Part shown: piece after piece, positions 8,776-16,712 of the stretch | Numbering within the stretch: the stretch's first letter is position 1 | Layout: each line of letters begins with the position of its first letter | Assembly: GCF_051967575.1 (NCBI RefSeq) | Contig: NZ_JBQCJW010000006.1 | Location: 62,001-126,000 of the forward strand | DNA from: Solibacillus silvestris_B | GTDB taxonomy: Bacteria; Bacillota; Bacilli; Bacillales_A; Planococcaceae | DNA: 64,000 bases | Direction: 5' to 3' | Notes under the pieces: generated by a model | What the model was told of the DNA's origin: nothing | The model's input: only the letters and a program-made list of their open reading frames with translations | Databases searched by the model: none | Position numbers and translations under genes: made by a program

Positions 8776-9261
8776 AAAAATGTAGTGATAACGAGTTGAA
8801 TTTCAGGCAGTATCGTACGGTCAATTTCCTATGGCCAGCTCCTTTTTAGCGGATTGGCTCTGTAAAGTCTGCCTTGCCAGCCGGAATAGAGGAAAGGCAG
8901 GCAATAAAAATGATAGGCTGCGGCTTCTGTTCATGCCTCGTCTATAGTGCCCTGGCGTTTAAAATTTATAACAAAGAATTTTTATGATGTGCAAGGGTGA
9001 TTGAATAACCGGAAAACGGCCGCAGTTCTATAGCAGGAATTGCGCTTTTTTTAGTTTTAAACGATTTAGCGGAATTATACGTTTGCCGAAAGGGAACCGA
9101 TTTGCAGCAATTTGGATAAGCAGAAAGTGCAGTGTATGGCTATAGTTTGATAAAAATAGAAGGAAAGTAGTAGATGGGAGGATGAATGCTTTAGCATAGA
9201 AAAGTGATTTAATCTAATAGCTGATACAGAGGAGGGAGATGACGGAAAGGGGGATAGCACA
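8776..9261. other. Intergenic region without supported genes
   Basis: This 486-base stretch should hold the leftward promoter of the permease and the rightward promoter of the small gene at 9262. I see one weak inverted repeat, CTGCCTT with AAGGCAG near 8871-8898, but no convincing gene, and no promoter I can place. Short reading frames here lack ribosome binding sites. Confidence 0.4.
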
Positions 9262-9405
9262 ATGAGGAAAATATTACTTGCGGCGGCATCGATTACCTTT
9301 ATCGGGATGATGATCCTGGAGTTTAGCCTATCCGATGAATCCGAATATAAAATATGTTTAGGCGTCCAGGGTCATTTCGAACACCTTTTCCAAAGCGATC
9401 AGTGA
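9262..9405 (+). CDS. Possible 47-residue secreted or membrane microprotein
   Basis: An open frame of 47 codons starts at ATG 9262, seven bases after a GGGGGAT-type ribosome binding site. The N-terminus (MRKILLAAASITFIGMMIL) looks like a signal peptide or single membrane segment. The short remainder is acidic and then aromatic (GHFEHLF). I do not recognise it. It could be a real small protein or the start of a decayed longer gene, since the surrounding stretch contains several pseudogenes. A strong rightward terminator lies about 115 bases downstream, which supports a transcript. Confidence 0.4.
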   Translation: MRKILLAAASITFIGMMILEFSLSDESEYKICLGVQGHFEHLFQSDQ

Positions 9406-9520
9406 AAAACAAGTGGGTGCCTGTGGTAAGTAAAAGTCGGTCGAGGCACACTGGTTTCCGTACGTCTTTCGTCTTGATAAAATCTATTTAGGCTAAATGT
9501 TTGGGGAATTATATTAATTT

Positions 9521-9562
9521 GCATCCGCATGCTTACGAGTAAATAAGCAAACGGATGTTTTT
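9521..9562 (+). terminator. Rightward terminator in the gap at 9.5 kb
   Basis: A two-part stem, CATCCG with CGGATG (9522-9527, 9552-9557) and TGCTTA with TAAGCA (9530-9535, 9544-9549), is followed by five T residues. Only the rightward direction has the T run, so it ends a transcript coming from the microprotein gene at 9262. Confidence 0.75.
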
Positions 9563-9616
9563 GGAACGGGGGAAATACCTAAAGCTGTGTTACGACTGAA
9601 TTTTCACAGTATGGAA

Positions 9617-10126
9617 TCAGCCGTGCCACCAGCCGGTTTTGCAGTTGATATACACTAAATACTGGTATTCGCCTTTGCCATCCTTTTGGATAAACAGTTC
9701 ATAATAGGAATTGCCATCGTATACCAGCCGGATTTTATCGTTTTTGGAAACAAACTGTTCCTTGATGTCGGCGATGGCTTTCGCTTTCACGCCCGGTGTC
9801 CATGCAGATGGATGCTCGAACTTCAGTTCATGTGTCGGGACATAGGCGTATTTGCCGTTGTACATAATTTTTGACCAGCCGTATTGGTCAGCGGAAGCTG
9901 CATCTTCCTGATCTTTGCCGATCGGAACACCGCCGTATACTTTCACAGAAGTTTTCGCTTTGATTTTTCCGAGCGTTTTATACGATTCACCCGGCGCAGA
10001 CTTCACGAGTACGGTTTTTTTTGCAGAAGCCTTTTCAAAGTCCGCGGCTTGTGCATTTTCATTGCTGATGACGAAAATACTGCCTATAAAAACAAGTGCT
10101 ATGAACAGCATGGTTAATTTTTTCAT
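9617..10126 (-). CDS. Secreted protein with a bacterial SH3-like domain
   Basis: The 169-residue product has a signal peptide ending near NAQA (about residue 27). A domain resembling bacterial SH3 follows (about residues 36-102), with VKSAPGESYKTLGKIKAKTSVKVYG and later YGWSKIMYNGKYAYV. Such domains bind cell-wall peptides. The rest (about 105-169) is a short unknown domain ending with YQYLVYINCKTGWWHG. It lies 31 bases downstream of the LprI-like lipoprotein gene on the same strand, so both are probably one operon of cell-envelope proteins. Confidence 0.75.
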   Translation of the reverse strand: MKKLTMLFIALVFIGSIFVISNENAQAADFEKASAKKTVLVKSAPGESYKTLGKIKAKTSVKVYGGVPIGKDQEDAASADQYGWSKIMYNGKYAYVPTHELKFEHPSAWTPGVKAKAIADIKEQFVSKNDKIRLVYDGNSYYELFIQKDGKGEYQYLVYINCKTGWWHG

Positions 10127-10157
10127 AATAGATCCTCCATTTTTTTGTCCTTCTATT

Positions 10158-10919
10158 TTATTTCATATACGTCTTTACTAATTCATATGCCCGTTCTTCA
10201 GTTAGTTTCGCCTGTGTGCTGACATATTCCAGCGTTTCCATTGAGCCGCCTTCGAATTTTTTAGCAGCTTCTTTCGCTTGTTCATCGCGGTCCTGGATCC
10301 ATTGGCGCTGCTCATCTCTCAGCTTGTTCATGTCATTGCCAGAGAGCTGTTTTTTAAGCTCCCCGTAGATTTCATTCAATATTTCATCCCATTTCGCGTA
10401 TATATTGCCCTGAGCCTCGGTCATTTCTGCCTGTGTCACGAGCTTTGCCGGGTCCTCCATCGCTTGCACCTCTTTTTCGACCGCAGCCAGTTTCATCAAA
10501 TATGTTTCCTTTGAGCCGCCTTCGGATCCGCTGTCAGGGTGCGGGTTGCCTGCCTCATCTGCTTTGCTGGAATTCTGCTCGAAATTCTCTCTGATGCTAT
10601 TGTTGATTTCCGTTTCCGCCTCAACAATCATTTCCTCCAGCTCGGTTCTAGTGCTGTCGTCCAATGAGGCATTTTCCAGCAGAGCATGTGCTTTTTCCAG
10701 CACGCCTTCCCAGTCGGCATTGTCTCTTGCCGCTTTTACCTCATTCAACGCCTGTTCATCTTCTAATGGAAGACCTGCTTTTTCGTCTATTGAAGTTTCT
10801 GGCGCTGCTGTTTCTTCCTCTACTTCCTTTGCCTGTTCGGTATTTTCATTCCCGCAGCCAGTCAGCATTAGACAAAAAACGGATAGGCAGACCATTTTTT
10901 TTAAATGCATTTTCTTCAC
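10158..10919 (-). CDS. Lipoprotein with an LprI-type (DUF1311) lysozyme-inhibitor-like domain
   Basis: This 253-residue protein has a lipobox, LMLTGC, with Cys22 as the lipidated residue. An acidic, glutamate-rich linker follows, then a C-terminal helical domain (about residues 140-250). The domain has the pattern W..ILNEIYGELKKQL...LRDEQRQWIQDRD, as in DUF1311/LprI proteins. Some members of that family inhibit lysozyme. It would sit on the outer face of the membrane. The function is inferred from the domain alone. The ribosome binding site region upstream reads GGAGTG on the coding strand. Confidence 0.72.
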   Translation of the reverse strand: MKKMHLKKMVCLSVFCLMLTGCGNENTEQAKEVEEETAAPETSIDEKAGLPLEDEQALNEVKAARDNADWEGVLEKAHALLENASLDDSTRTELEEMIVEAETEINNSIRENFEQNSSKADEAGNPHPDSGSEGGSKETYLMKLAAVEKEVQAMEDPAKLVTQAEMTEAQGNIYAKWDEILNEIYGELKKQLSGNDMNKLRDEQRQWIQDRDEQAKEAAKKFEGGSMETLEYVSTQAKLTEERAYELVKTYMK

Positions 10920-11362
10920 TCCTCTTTCCGGCGCGCTATTTAATATAGAGCCGCAGTTTTGCTTTTAAGTAGCCAGATAGAATATTTGTACTTTTATACC
11001 AAAACCGCATCTGATATTGAATGGCATTGCTTATTTTTGCCATTTCTAAATAGCGTATCCTCTTAATTTGACGTCTTTACATGGAAAGAGTTACAAAAAA
11101 GTACAGGTAATGTGAAATATGTAGCACTATACTTATTGTTTGGTCATTTCATTGTATGCGTTTGTATACTTTAATTTCAGGAAAAGCTTGCTTTAAAAAT
11201 AAAAAAAGAAATAAATAACAAGAAAATGACGTAAATCCATGTTTTTGTTACACTTAGCAAGTTAGTTGGGTTCAAAAATATATGATTTGAGATGGAGACA
11301 AACATATTGCGATAAGCTATTTTTCTCGAAGCGTTTCATAAAGCAGCCTAGCGCAAGATCAG
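10920..11362. other. Intergenic region without supported genes
   Basis: This AT-rich stretch of about 440 bases separates the leftward lipoprotein operon from the chemotaxis-receptor pseudogene. It must contain the lipoprotein promoter. The 3' part probably holds the eroded 5' end of the pseudogene, but I cannot read it as protein. Confidence 0.35.
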
Positions 11363-11907
11363 AATGCTGGGTTTGCTGGCTTAGAACAATCATCGACCAT
11401 CATCGAATTCAATCCTCAAGATATGTGTTGCGGGAAAACGGTAGCTTTGCAAAGGCGATAGGATATAATATAGAAAATTTGGCGGACATACATCCCAGCA
11501 ATTTCTGTGCACCCGAATTTGTCCACAGCCCTGAATACAAGGCCTTCAGGAATAGCCTGCAGAGCTGAAATTCGCTTCAGGACAAAATCCGGTGGGTGAC
11601 GAAGCAAGGAAAAACGGTCTGGCTGGAAGCGACTTATACCCCTGTTGTAGGCGCAATTGGGGAAATCCAGGTCATTATTAAAGTAGCGCCGACGATCAAT
11701 CAGATTGTGCACCAAATGAATGAAAATATGGGTGAACTGCAGATACTTATAAACCAGACGGAGACAATTCAGAATATCGTAAAAATGTTCGGCGAGTTCT
11801 GCCCAAACTTTTATACAGCTAAAAATTTTGTAACTTTTCGATCTCATAAAACGACTAATTATTCGAACAACCGAAGCAGGATTCCATGCAGGGGAAAAAG
11901 GGAATAA
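11363..11907 (+). pseudogene. Decayed PAS-domain methyl-accepting chemotaxis protein
   Basis: The stretch reads as a PAS domain in pieces. One frame gives NAGFAGLEQSSTIIEFNPQ. After a one-base loss at about 11420 the next gives YVLRENGSFAKAIGYNIENL and FCAPEFVHSPEYKAF. An in-frame TGA at 11566-11568 then stands where glycine is expected, and the same frame goes on with DKIRWVTKQGKTVWLEATY. Downstream, in shifted frames, SAQT and TEAGFHAGEKG resemble the receptor signalling hairpin (AQTNLLALN..IEAARAGE). So this was a short soluble PAS-type receptor. At least one deletion, one nonsense change and 3' erosion have destroyed it. Confidence 0.72.
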
Positions 11908-11934
11908 TAAGTTGAGAGTAAGGAGGAATTTGCG

Positions 11935-12609
11935 ATGATGAAAAAAATCAATTTTGCTATCGTTCTACTTGTGGCAGGGGTGCTGGCTGCCTGTCAAGAC
12001 CGTGATCAAATACAGCCGGACAGCCCGGTGCCAACAGAACAAACAGGAAGCGCCGGCACGGAAGGAACGGCGGCTAAAGACAGCAGTCAGGACAATGAAG
12101 CTGACGATACTGCAAGCAAGGATGGCAGTGAAAGCGGCAGCGACGAAAACGCCACTTCCGGTCAAAAGGCAGGTCCGGTGAAGGAACAAAGCTATGCGAG
12201 CGAAAAGGAAGCTGTCAATGCAATTGAAAAGTATGCAGTGATAGACCAGACGAATGTGGAGTTGGGCTATGGTATTAAAGGCTTTGCCGAAGGAGCGGCA
12301 GGACATCAATACATCTCCTGGAATGAAGGCAACTGGCTGATTGAGGTGAACTTCCCATCCGACCCCGAATATGCAATAGACGGGTATGGAAATGCGGAAT
12401 CATTGGCGAAGACTGTCGTAGCGTATTTGGAAGAACATTTTTTGCCGCCTCCGGATCAGCACGGTCTTATCCAGATAAACGGTTTCCGCCAGCATCCTGA
12501 AACACTTATTCAATGGCAGCAAGGAAATAAAGTGTATACAATCGATCAAAAAACAGCAGATCCGCTAGAAGCACTGCAACTGGCCGTTGATCAGACAGGC
12601 AAGAAATAG
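11935..12609 (+). CDS. Putative lipoprotein of unknown function
   Basis: The 224-residue product has a lipobox LAAC with Cys20. A long low-complexity linker rich in Ser, Gly, Asp and Glu (about residues 22-82) follows, then a compact domain of about 140 residues. The linker would hold the domain away from the membrane. I do not recognise the C-terminal domain; it contains WNEGNWLIEVNFPSD and a repeat-like WQQGNKVYTID, suggesting a beta-rich fold. An AGGAGG site stands eight bases before ATG 11935. A terminator follows at once, so it is a single-gene unit. Confidence 0.75.
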   Translation: MMKKINFAIVLLVAGVLAACQDRDQIQPDSPVPTEQTGSAGTEGTAAKDSSQDNEADDTASKDGSESGSDENATSGQKAGPVKEQSYASEKEAVNAIEKYAVIDQTNVELGYGIKGFAEGAAGHQYISWNEGNWLIEVNFPSDPEYAIDGYGNAESLAKTVVAYLEEHFLPPPDQHGLIQINGFRQHPETLIQWQQGNKVYTIDQKTADPLEALQLAVDQTGKK

Positions 12610-12636
12610 ACGTTTTGCCGGATAGTTCGAATTAGG

Positions 12637-12680
12637 AAAAGACATCCCTTCCGTCAGCTGGCGGGAAGTGATGTCTTTTT
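12637..12680 (+). terminator. Terminator after the 224-residue lipoprotein gene
   Basis: AAAAGACATC at 12637-12646 pairs with GATGTCTTTT at 12670-12679, with additional TTCC/GGAA pairing inside, and is followed by T residues. Confidence 0.85.
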
Positions 12681-12819
12681 CATAAAGAAGTAGCATCCCT
12701 TTAAATCTGAATAATTTTCTAGTTTCTAAGCGAATAGGGGGAAAAATCCTCAATATGCAATCGCTTTTTAAATAGGGGTGTATATAGCATTTTTGCTTTA
12801 AAAGGGGTTCATCACCATA

Positions 12820-12925
12820 ATATGGAGTCGACTTCCGTTGCGGGTCGGATTCTTTCCGAGGGCATTGCTCTACATGAGCGTCTCTCCCTCGGTGCTCCTG
12901 CCGCATCGCTTTCGTCGCAAAATAA
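12820..12925. repeat. Stem-loop element resembling a Bacillales intergenic repeat
   Basis: This GC-richer island lies in an otherwise AT-rich gap and has nested inverted repeats. CCGAGGG at 12856-12862 pairs with CCCTCGG at 12886-12892, with GCTC and GAGC inside. The flanking text (CGACTTCCGTTGCGGGTCG and CGCATCGCTTTCGTCGC) resembles intergenic repeat elements I recall from Lysinibacillus-like genomes. I cannot test copy number, so the repeat call is tentative. The remaining bases from 12690 to 13130 show no supported gene. Confidence 0.35.
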
Positions 12926-13130
12926 TATGCTATTCCCGCTGAAAGCATACTTGTGACTGTCGCTAATGCTTTCATCACAGAGAAAATCTTGTAGCGAAAG
13001 GCTCAAGCCGTCATCTGATGTTTTTTCAGTGCGAAAGGTGGAACCTTCAGCACGCACACCCTCTTCCGCTCCATTCCAAACAACTTCTCTGACATTTAGT
13101 ATTGTCATCCGCATTTTTGGTGGTGAGCCC

Positions 13131-13316
13131 AAGGATTGTATTTTTATAAATTTGTGTTTGAAGTTCAATCGGGAAGCCGTCCGCACCAGCCACTTTAAAC
13201 TGATGTCCATGCAAATGAATCGGGTGGTGGTTCATTTGAATGTTGCCAAAACGCACGTTAACCGTATCCCCGAAGTTCACTAGTAAAGGCTCCGTTAAAG
13301 GGTAGCAGCGACCGAT
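13131..13316 (-). pseudogene. Internal remnant of a multicopper oxidase
   Basis: Read leftward this encodes about 60 residues: YPLTEPLLVNFGDTVNVRF, then MNHHPIHLHGHQFKVAG and QIYKNTIL. The HPIHLHGHQF block is the copper-binding motif of multicopper oxidases (type 1, 2 and 3 copper ligands). After NTIL the similarity stops, and before YPLTEP it fades. The N-terminal two thirds and the CHxPHH segment are missing. A fitting C-terminal tail lies on the same strand at 6540-6620, so the original gene may have been split by the 6.5 kb in between. Confidence 0.75.
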
Positions 13317-13414
13317 AGAGGAGCTTACCTTTTGCAGATTAACCTGTTTTCATATTATGTAAATGGAACTTTTTATGCGGGATTGCGTAACAATTAAAAA
13401 GGGGGCGAATTACT

Positions 13415-13852
13415 GTGAAGAATTTGAAGAAAAATCTTACTCTTGCTATACCAGTTATTGCCGTTGTCGGCTTATTAATAGTGTGGGCGTTTAAGGCGGA
13501 AAAAAACTCCATATCAAAAGCGGAACTATACGAGCTGCTCGAACAGGGAGTGACGGAAATCGATTTAACGCAGTTCGCAAATTTCCAATGGCAAAAAGCC
13601 GATGTGTTTGGACCGTACACGACGACCGGAGTGATTGAAGACACGATGGCGATCGACATTCGCTTCAGCAGTATCGATGTGATGGAAACGGAATTTCTGC
13701 TCGTATTCGCGGATGGGAATAAGATGGTTGAATCCGTTTATTTAAGCAGGAAATTTGGCGATTACGAGATAAAGGATAATCGCTACTTAATCACGAAAAA
13801 AAGTGATATAGCAAAGCTCGTCTTCCACCAATGTGGCAAGGCGAGCTTTTAA
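13415..13852 (+). CDS. Hypothetical membrane-anchored protein
   Basis: The product has 145 residues with one N-terminal membrane segment (about residues 8-27) and an external domain of about 115 residues. The domain contains TEIDLTQFANFQWQKADVF and SVYLSRKFGDYEI. The start is GTG 13415, preceded by AAAGGGGGCG. I recognise no family. It converges with a second small membrane-anchored protein, with eight bases between their ends. Confidence 0.65.
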   Translation: MKNLKKNLTLAIPVIAVVGLLIVWAFKAEKNSISKAELYELLEQGVTEIDLTQFANFQWQKADVFGPYTTTGVIEDTMAIDIRFSSIDVMETEFLLVFADGNKMVESVYLSRKFGDYEIKDNRYLITKKSDIAKLVFHQCGKASF

Positions 13853-13860
13853 TGACGGCT

Positions 13861-14169
13861 TCAATCTGAACTATATACAAACACCAAAATTTCGCTCGCA
13901 TCCATTACCGTAAATGATTCGAGCTTTCCTTTATCCTCGATTAAAATCACTTCTTTATCCAAGTCAATAAAAAGCATATTTGAACGATCGTTTTGTTCTT
14001 CGTTAAAGCTGATCGTTTCCACTTCAAAGAGTGCGGCAGAATCCAATTCATCACCGGCAATATCAGCAGGTAACAATGCTGTAATTGAAACTGGCTGTTT
14101 AAAGTAAAATAAAAAAACCGCTACTGCCGCAAGCAGCAATATTCCTGGACTTAAAAAATATTTCCTCAA
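13861..14169 (-). CDS. Hypothetical small membrane-anchored protein
   Basis: The 102-residue product has a single N-terminal hydrophobic segment (about residues 5-24, IILLLAAVAVFLFYF-like) and an acidic outer part rich in Glu and Asp, ending FVYSSD. No known domain is visible. It may be a small anchored envelope protein. Its gene ends eight bases from the end of the convergent gene at 13415-13852, with no clear shared terminator. Confidence 0.55.
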   Translation of the reverse strand: MRKYFLSPGILLLAAVAVFLFYFKQPVSITALLPADIAGDELDSAALFEVETISFNEEQNDRSNMLFIDLDKEVILIEDKGKLESFTVMDASEILVFVYSSD

Positions 14170-14327
14170 AAATTCATCCCACTATATCTTCAATTAAAAT
14201 ATATTTGCATCGAACGAAAAGGAAAAAAGCCAGGACTTGTTTCATAAGCAAATTTCCACACGAATTCATTGCAAAATAAAATCCATCCCGATAAAAAGCG
14301 TCCATCGCATTTGTTAATCCATAGCCT

Positions 14328-15416
14328 CTATTCCACCAGCCCCATACGAAAGGCGGTCGAGATAATTTGGGTGCGGTTTTTTGCCTGAAGCTTCTCCATC
14401 AGTTTTTGTACATAATCGCGCACCGTAAATTCGCTTAAAAACAGCACTTCAGCAATTTCCTTATTTTTATAGCCTTCCGCAAGCAAATATAAAATTGTAA
14501 ATTCTTTTTCGCTCATTTGCAGACGGTGATTTAAATGATTGCGCAGCTGTTTGCGGGCCAAATACATGCCTAGCCGATGACCTGCCTGCTCCAGCAAATA
14601 TAGTTTTTCGTTATCACAGTCAAATGGTTCGCCGATTTGATCGAATGATATCCAGCCATATAGCTGCTGCTCAAACTCAATCGGAATAAAAATAACCGAC
14701 GATAAATTAAATAAATCAATTGCCACTTGCTGTACGTAAGGCGCGGGCTCTTTTAAAAATACAGGCTTTTTCAATGCAAAAACCGGTTCAATGTCAATAT
14801 TACCCTGCATACGCTGAATTTTCGGCAATTCTAGACCAATGACGCCGGAAAATTCATTGAGCCACGGATTATAGCTATAAAAGACACAGCGTTTAAACTG
14901 AAAAATTTCTTCCGCTTTTACTAGGACGAGCGGCAAATCTTCCGTGCCATTTAGCTGGATAAGCTCCATACTGAACGCATCCAACTGCTTAAAGGACGGT
15001 GTTGAAAGCTCGATTGCCGCTAATGGCTGTTCAAGTAAATGCATAAACGAATGCATGCTTTGCTCCATGATCGTCTCATGCGTATGCAGTATTTGCTCAG
15101 TATTCGAATGCCCGATTGTCTTTAAAACAGTTCTTAATACATGCTCGATCGCCTTTGGGAAATGGCTTGCTTTTTCCACAGGCAGGCTATGCTGATGCAT
15201 GCGCACCCAATATTGCAATGCTTCCACATGAACTTGCTGCTGCTTCATTTGACTTGCCAAAAATTGAATGAAGGAAATAGCGATTAAATGAAATTGCCGC
15301 TTTTCATTTATGGTTAAATCGGGAATACTCTCAATGTACGTCGTCGCTTCCTTTTGCAGATCGCTTCGGTACATTTTTAAAAACAATAAATATGGAAACT
15401 GGTCAGATGCCATCAT
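14328..15416 (-). CDS. LuxR-family transcriptional regulator with GAF-like sensor region
   Basis: The 362-residue protein ends with a LuxR/GerE helix-turn-helix (about residues 297-360: MSEKEFTILYLLAEGYKNK and VRDYVQKLMEKLQAKNRTQ). The middle (about 150-290) has a GAF-like pattern, including PVFLKEPAPYVQQVAIDLF and VIFIPIEFEQQLYGWISFD, which would sense a small molecule. It is divergent from a 3-hydroxyacyl-CoA dehydrogenase gene, so it probably controls that gene and itself. A 24-base inverted repeat in the shared intergenic region is a candidate binding site. Confidence 0.82.
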   Translation of the reverse strand: MMASDQFPYLLFLKMYRSDLQKEATTYIESIPDLTINEKRQFHLIAISFIQFLASQMKQQQVHVEALQYWVRMHQHSLPVEKASHFPKAIEHVLRTVLKTIGHSNTEQILHTHETIMEQSMHSFMHLLEQPLAAIELSTPSFKQLDAFSMELIQLNGTEDLPLVLVKAEEIFQFKRCVFYSYNPWLNEFSGVIGLELPKIQRMQGNIDIEPVFALKKPVFLKEPAPYVQQVAIDLFNLSSVIFIPIEFEQQLYGWISFDQIGEPFDCDNEKLYLLEQAGHRLGMYLARKQLRNHLNHRLQMSEKEFTILYLLAEGYKNKEIAEVLFLSEFTVRDYVQKLMEKLQAKNRTQIISTAFRMGLVE

Positions 15417-15448
15417 TTCACCTACATTTGTATGTTATTTATTTTTAA

Positions 15449-15472
15449 ATATACATTCCTTTATATGTATAT
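15449..15472. promoter_or_regulatory. Candidate operator between the LuxR-type regulator and the dehydrogenase
   Basis: ATATACAT at 15449-15456 and ATGTATAT at 15465-15472 form a perfect inverted repeat with an eight-base spacer. It lies in the 121-base divergent intergenic region. Position and symmetry suit a dimeric regulator; AT-rich chance pairing is the alternative. Confidence 0.42.
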
Positions 15473-15537
15473 TATGCCAATAAAACGCTTTAAAATAAAG
15501 GTAGAAATAATTCTTACTTAAAAAAGGAGAGATTCCG

Positions 15538-16431
15538 ATGAATTTCAAAAATGTAACAATCGCAGGCAGTGGTGTTTTAGGAAGCCAAATCGCATTCCAA
15601 TCCGCATTTTTCGGCTTCAATGTAAATGTTTACGATATTAATGATGCGGCAATTGCGACAGCAAAAGAGCGTATGGCAACATTGAAAACTACGTATGCCG
15701 AGTATTTCAATGATGCAGACCGTGCTGAAAAAGCCTACTTAAGTCTTCAATTTTTCACAGATTTAGGCGAGGCGACAAAAGATGCGGATCTCGTTGTTGA
15801 AGCAGTGCCTGAACGCATTGAAATTAAACAAGGTTTCTATGAAAACCTGGGGAAAGTTGCACCTGAAAAAACAGTGTTCGCATCAAACTCGTCAACATTA
15901 TTGCCGAGCCAATTTGCGGAGTTTACAGGCCGTCCCGAAAAATTCCTTGCATTGCACTTTGCGAACTCAATTTGGCAAAACAATACAGGAGAGGTGATGG
16001 GGCACCCTGGCACTGATGCACAATATGTGGAACAAGTGGCAGACTTCGCACGCGCAATCGGCATGATTCCATTCGTGCTGAAAAAAGAGCAGCCTGGCTA
16101 TATTTTAAATTCCTTATTAGTGCCATTTTTAACTGCGGCAATGGAGCTTTGGGTGAAGGATATTGCGGATCCGCAGACAATCGATAAAAACTGGATGATT
16201 TCAACAGGCTCACCGCGCGGACCATTCGCGATATACGATATTGTAGGAATGGAAACACCGTACAACTTGAATTTAATGCGTGCAGAGCATGACCCGAATG
16301 CGAAATTAGCAGCCGAAAAAATTAAGCGTGAAATGATTGATCAAGGGAAAATGGGAATTTCAACAGGCGAAGGCTTCTACAAATACCCAAACCCTGCCTA
16401 TATGGATCCGAATTTTTTAAAATCAAACTAA
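15538..16431 (+). CDS. 3-hydroxyacyl-CoA dehydrogenase (HAD family)
   Basis: The 297-residue enzyme has an N-terminal NAD-binding domain with GSGVLGSQIA near residue 11 and an acidic residue in VYDIND. The middle contains the catalytic-type serine and histidine region (SNSSTLLPSQ, ALHFANSIW). The C-terminal helical domain has GEGFYKYPNP at the end. Members oxidise 3-hydroxyacyl-CoA to 3-ketoacyl-CoA in beta-oxidation or butyrate metabolism. The usual HFFNP motif is changed to HFANS, so the substrate may differ from 3-hydroxybutyryl-CoA. AAAAAGGAGAG precedes the ATG. Confidence 0.82.
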   Translation: MNFKNVTIAGSGVLGSQIAFQSAFFGFNVNVYDINDAAIATAKERMATLKTTYAEYFNDADRAEKAYLSLQFFTDLGEATKDADLVVEAVPERIEIKQGFYENLGKVAPEKTVFASNSSTLLPSQFAEFTGRPEKFLALHFANSIWQNNTGEVMGHPGTDAQYVEQVADFARAIGMIPFVLKKEQPGYILNSLLVPFLTAAMELWVKDIADPQTIDKNWMISTGSPRGPFAIYDIVGMETPYNLNLMRAEHDPNAKLAAEKIKREMIDQGKMGISTGEGFYKYPNPAYMDPNFLKSN

Positions 16432-16436
16432 TAGTG

Positions 16437-16473
16437 AAAAAACGCGCATCCGAAAAAAAGGTGCGCGTTTTTT
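16437..16473 (+). terminator. Terminator after the dehydrogenase gene
   Basis: AAAAAACGCGCA at 16437-16448 pairs with TGCGCGTTTTTT at 16462-16473; the right arm itself provides the T run. Confidence 0.9.
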
Positions 16474-16712
16474 GTTGGGGATTTTAAAAAATTGGCGTGA
16501 AATTCTTGAAAAGAAACTGAATCAATTCCTTTGTTAAAGACGCAGGAATAGCTGTAACAGCGAAAAAGGAGCTCACCCACTTTCAATTTCATGGTGCGAT
16601 TTACTATCCTTCTATTCATTTAATTAGAAATACTTATGCCCTTGGAATAATGACCTCTAATTATATTGATGGATAAAAACTGATACGATGAAGGAAAGAA
16701 GGGGGGATTGTC

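Noticed and set aside
8776..9000. A sigma-54-type promoter for the permease/dehydrogenase genes
   Set aside because: A TGGCA-like stretch is present, but the -12 TTGC element is not at the right distance.
8699..11568. Recoding of TGA as glycine
   Set aside because: Two TGA codons at glycine positions suggested it. But TGA serves as the normal stop in several intact genes here (for example copC and ilvB), so point mutation is the simpler reading.
12565..12978. A leftward frame of 137 codons with a hydrophobic N-terminus
   Set aside because: It has no ribosome binding site, runs through the stem-loop element, a terminator and the end of the lipoprotein gene, and shows no family pattern.
13339..13659. 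Leftward frame opposite the 145-residue membrane protein
   Set aside because: It is the complement of a gene with a signal-anchor and ribosome binding site, and has no start support of its own.
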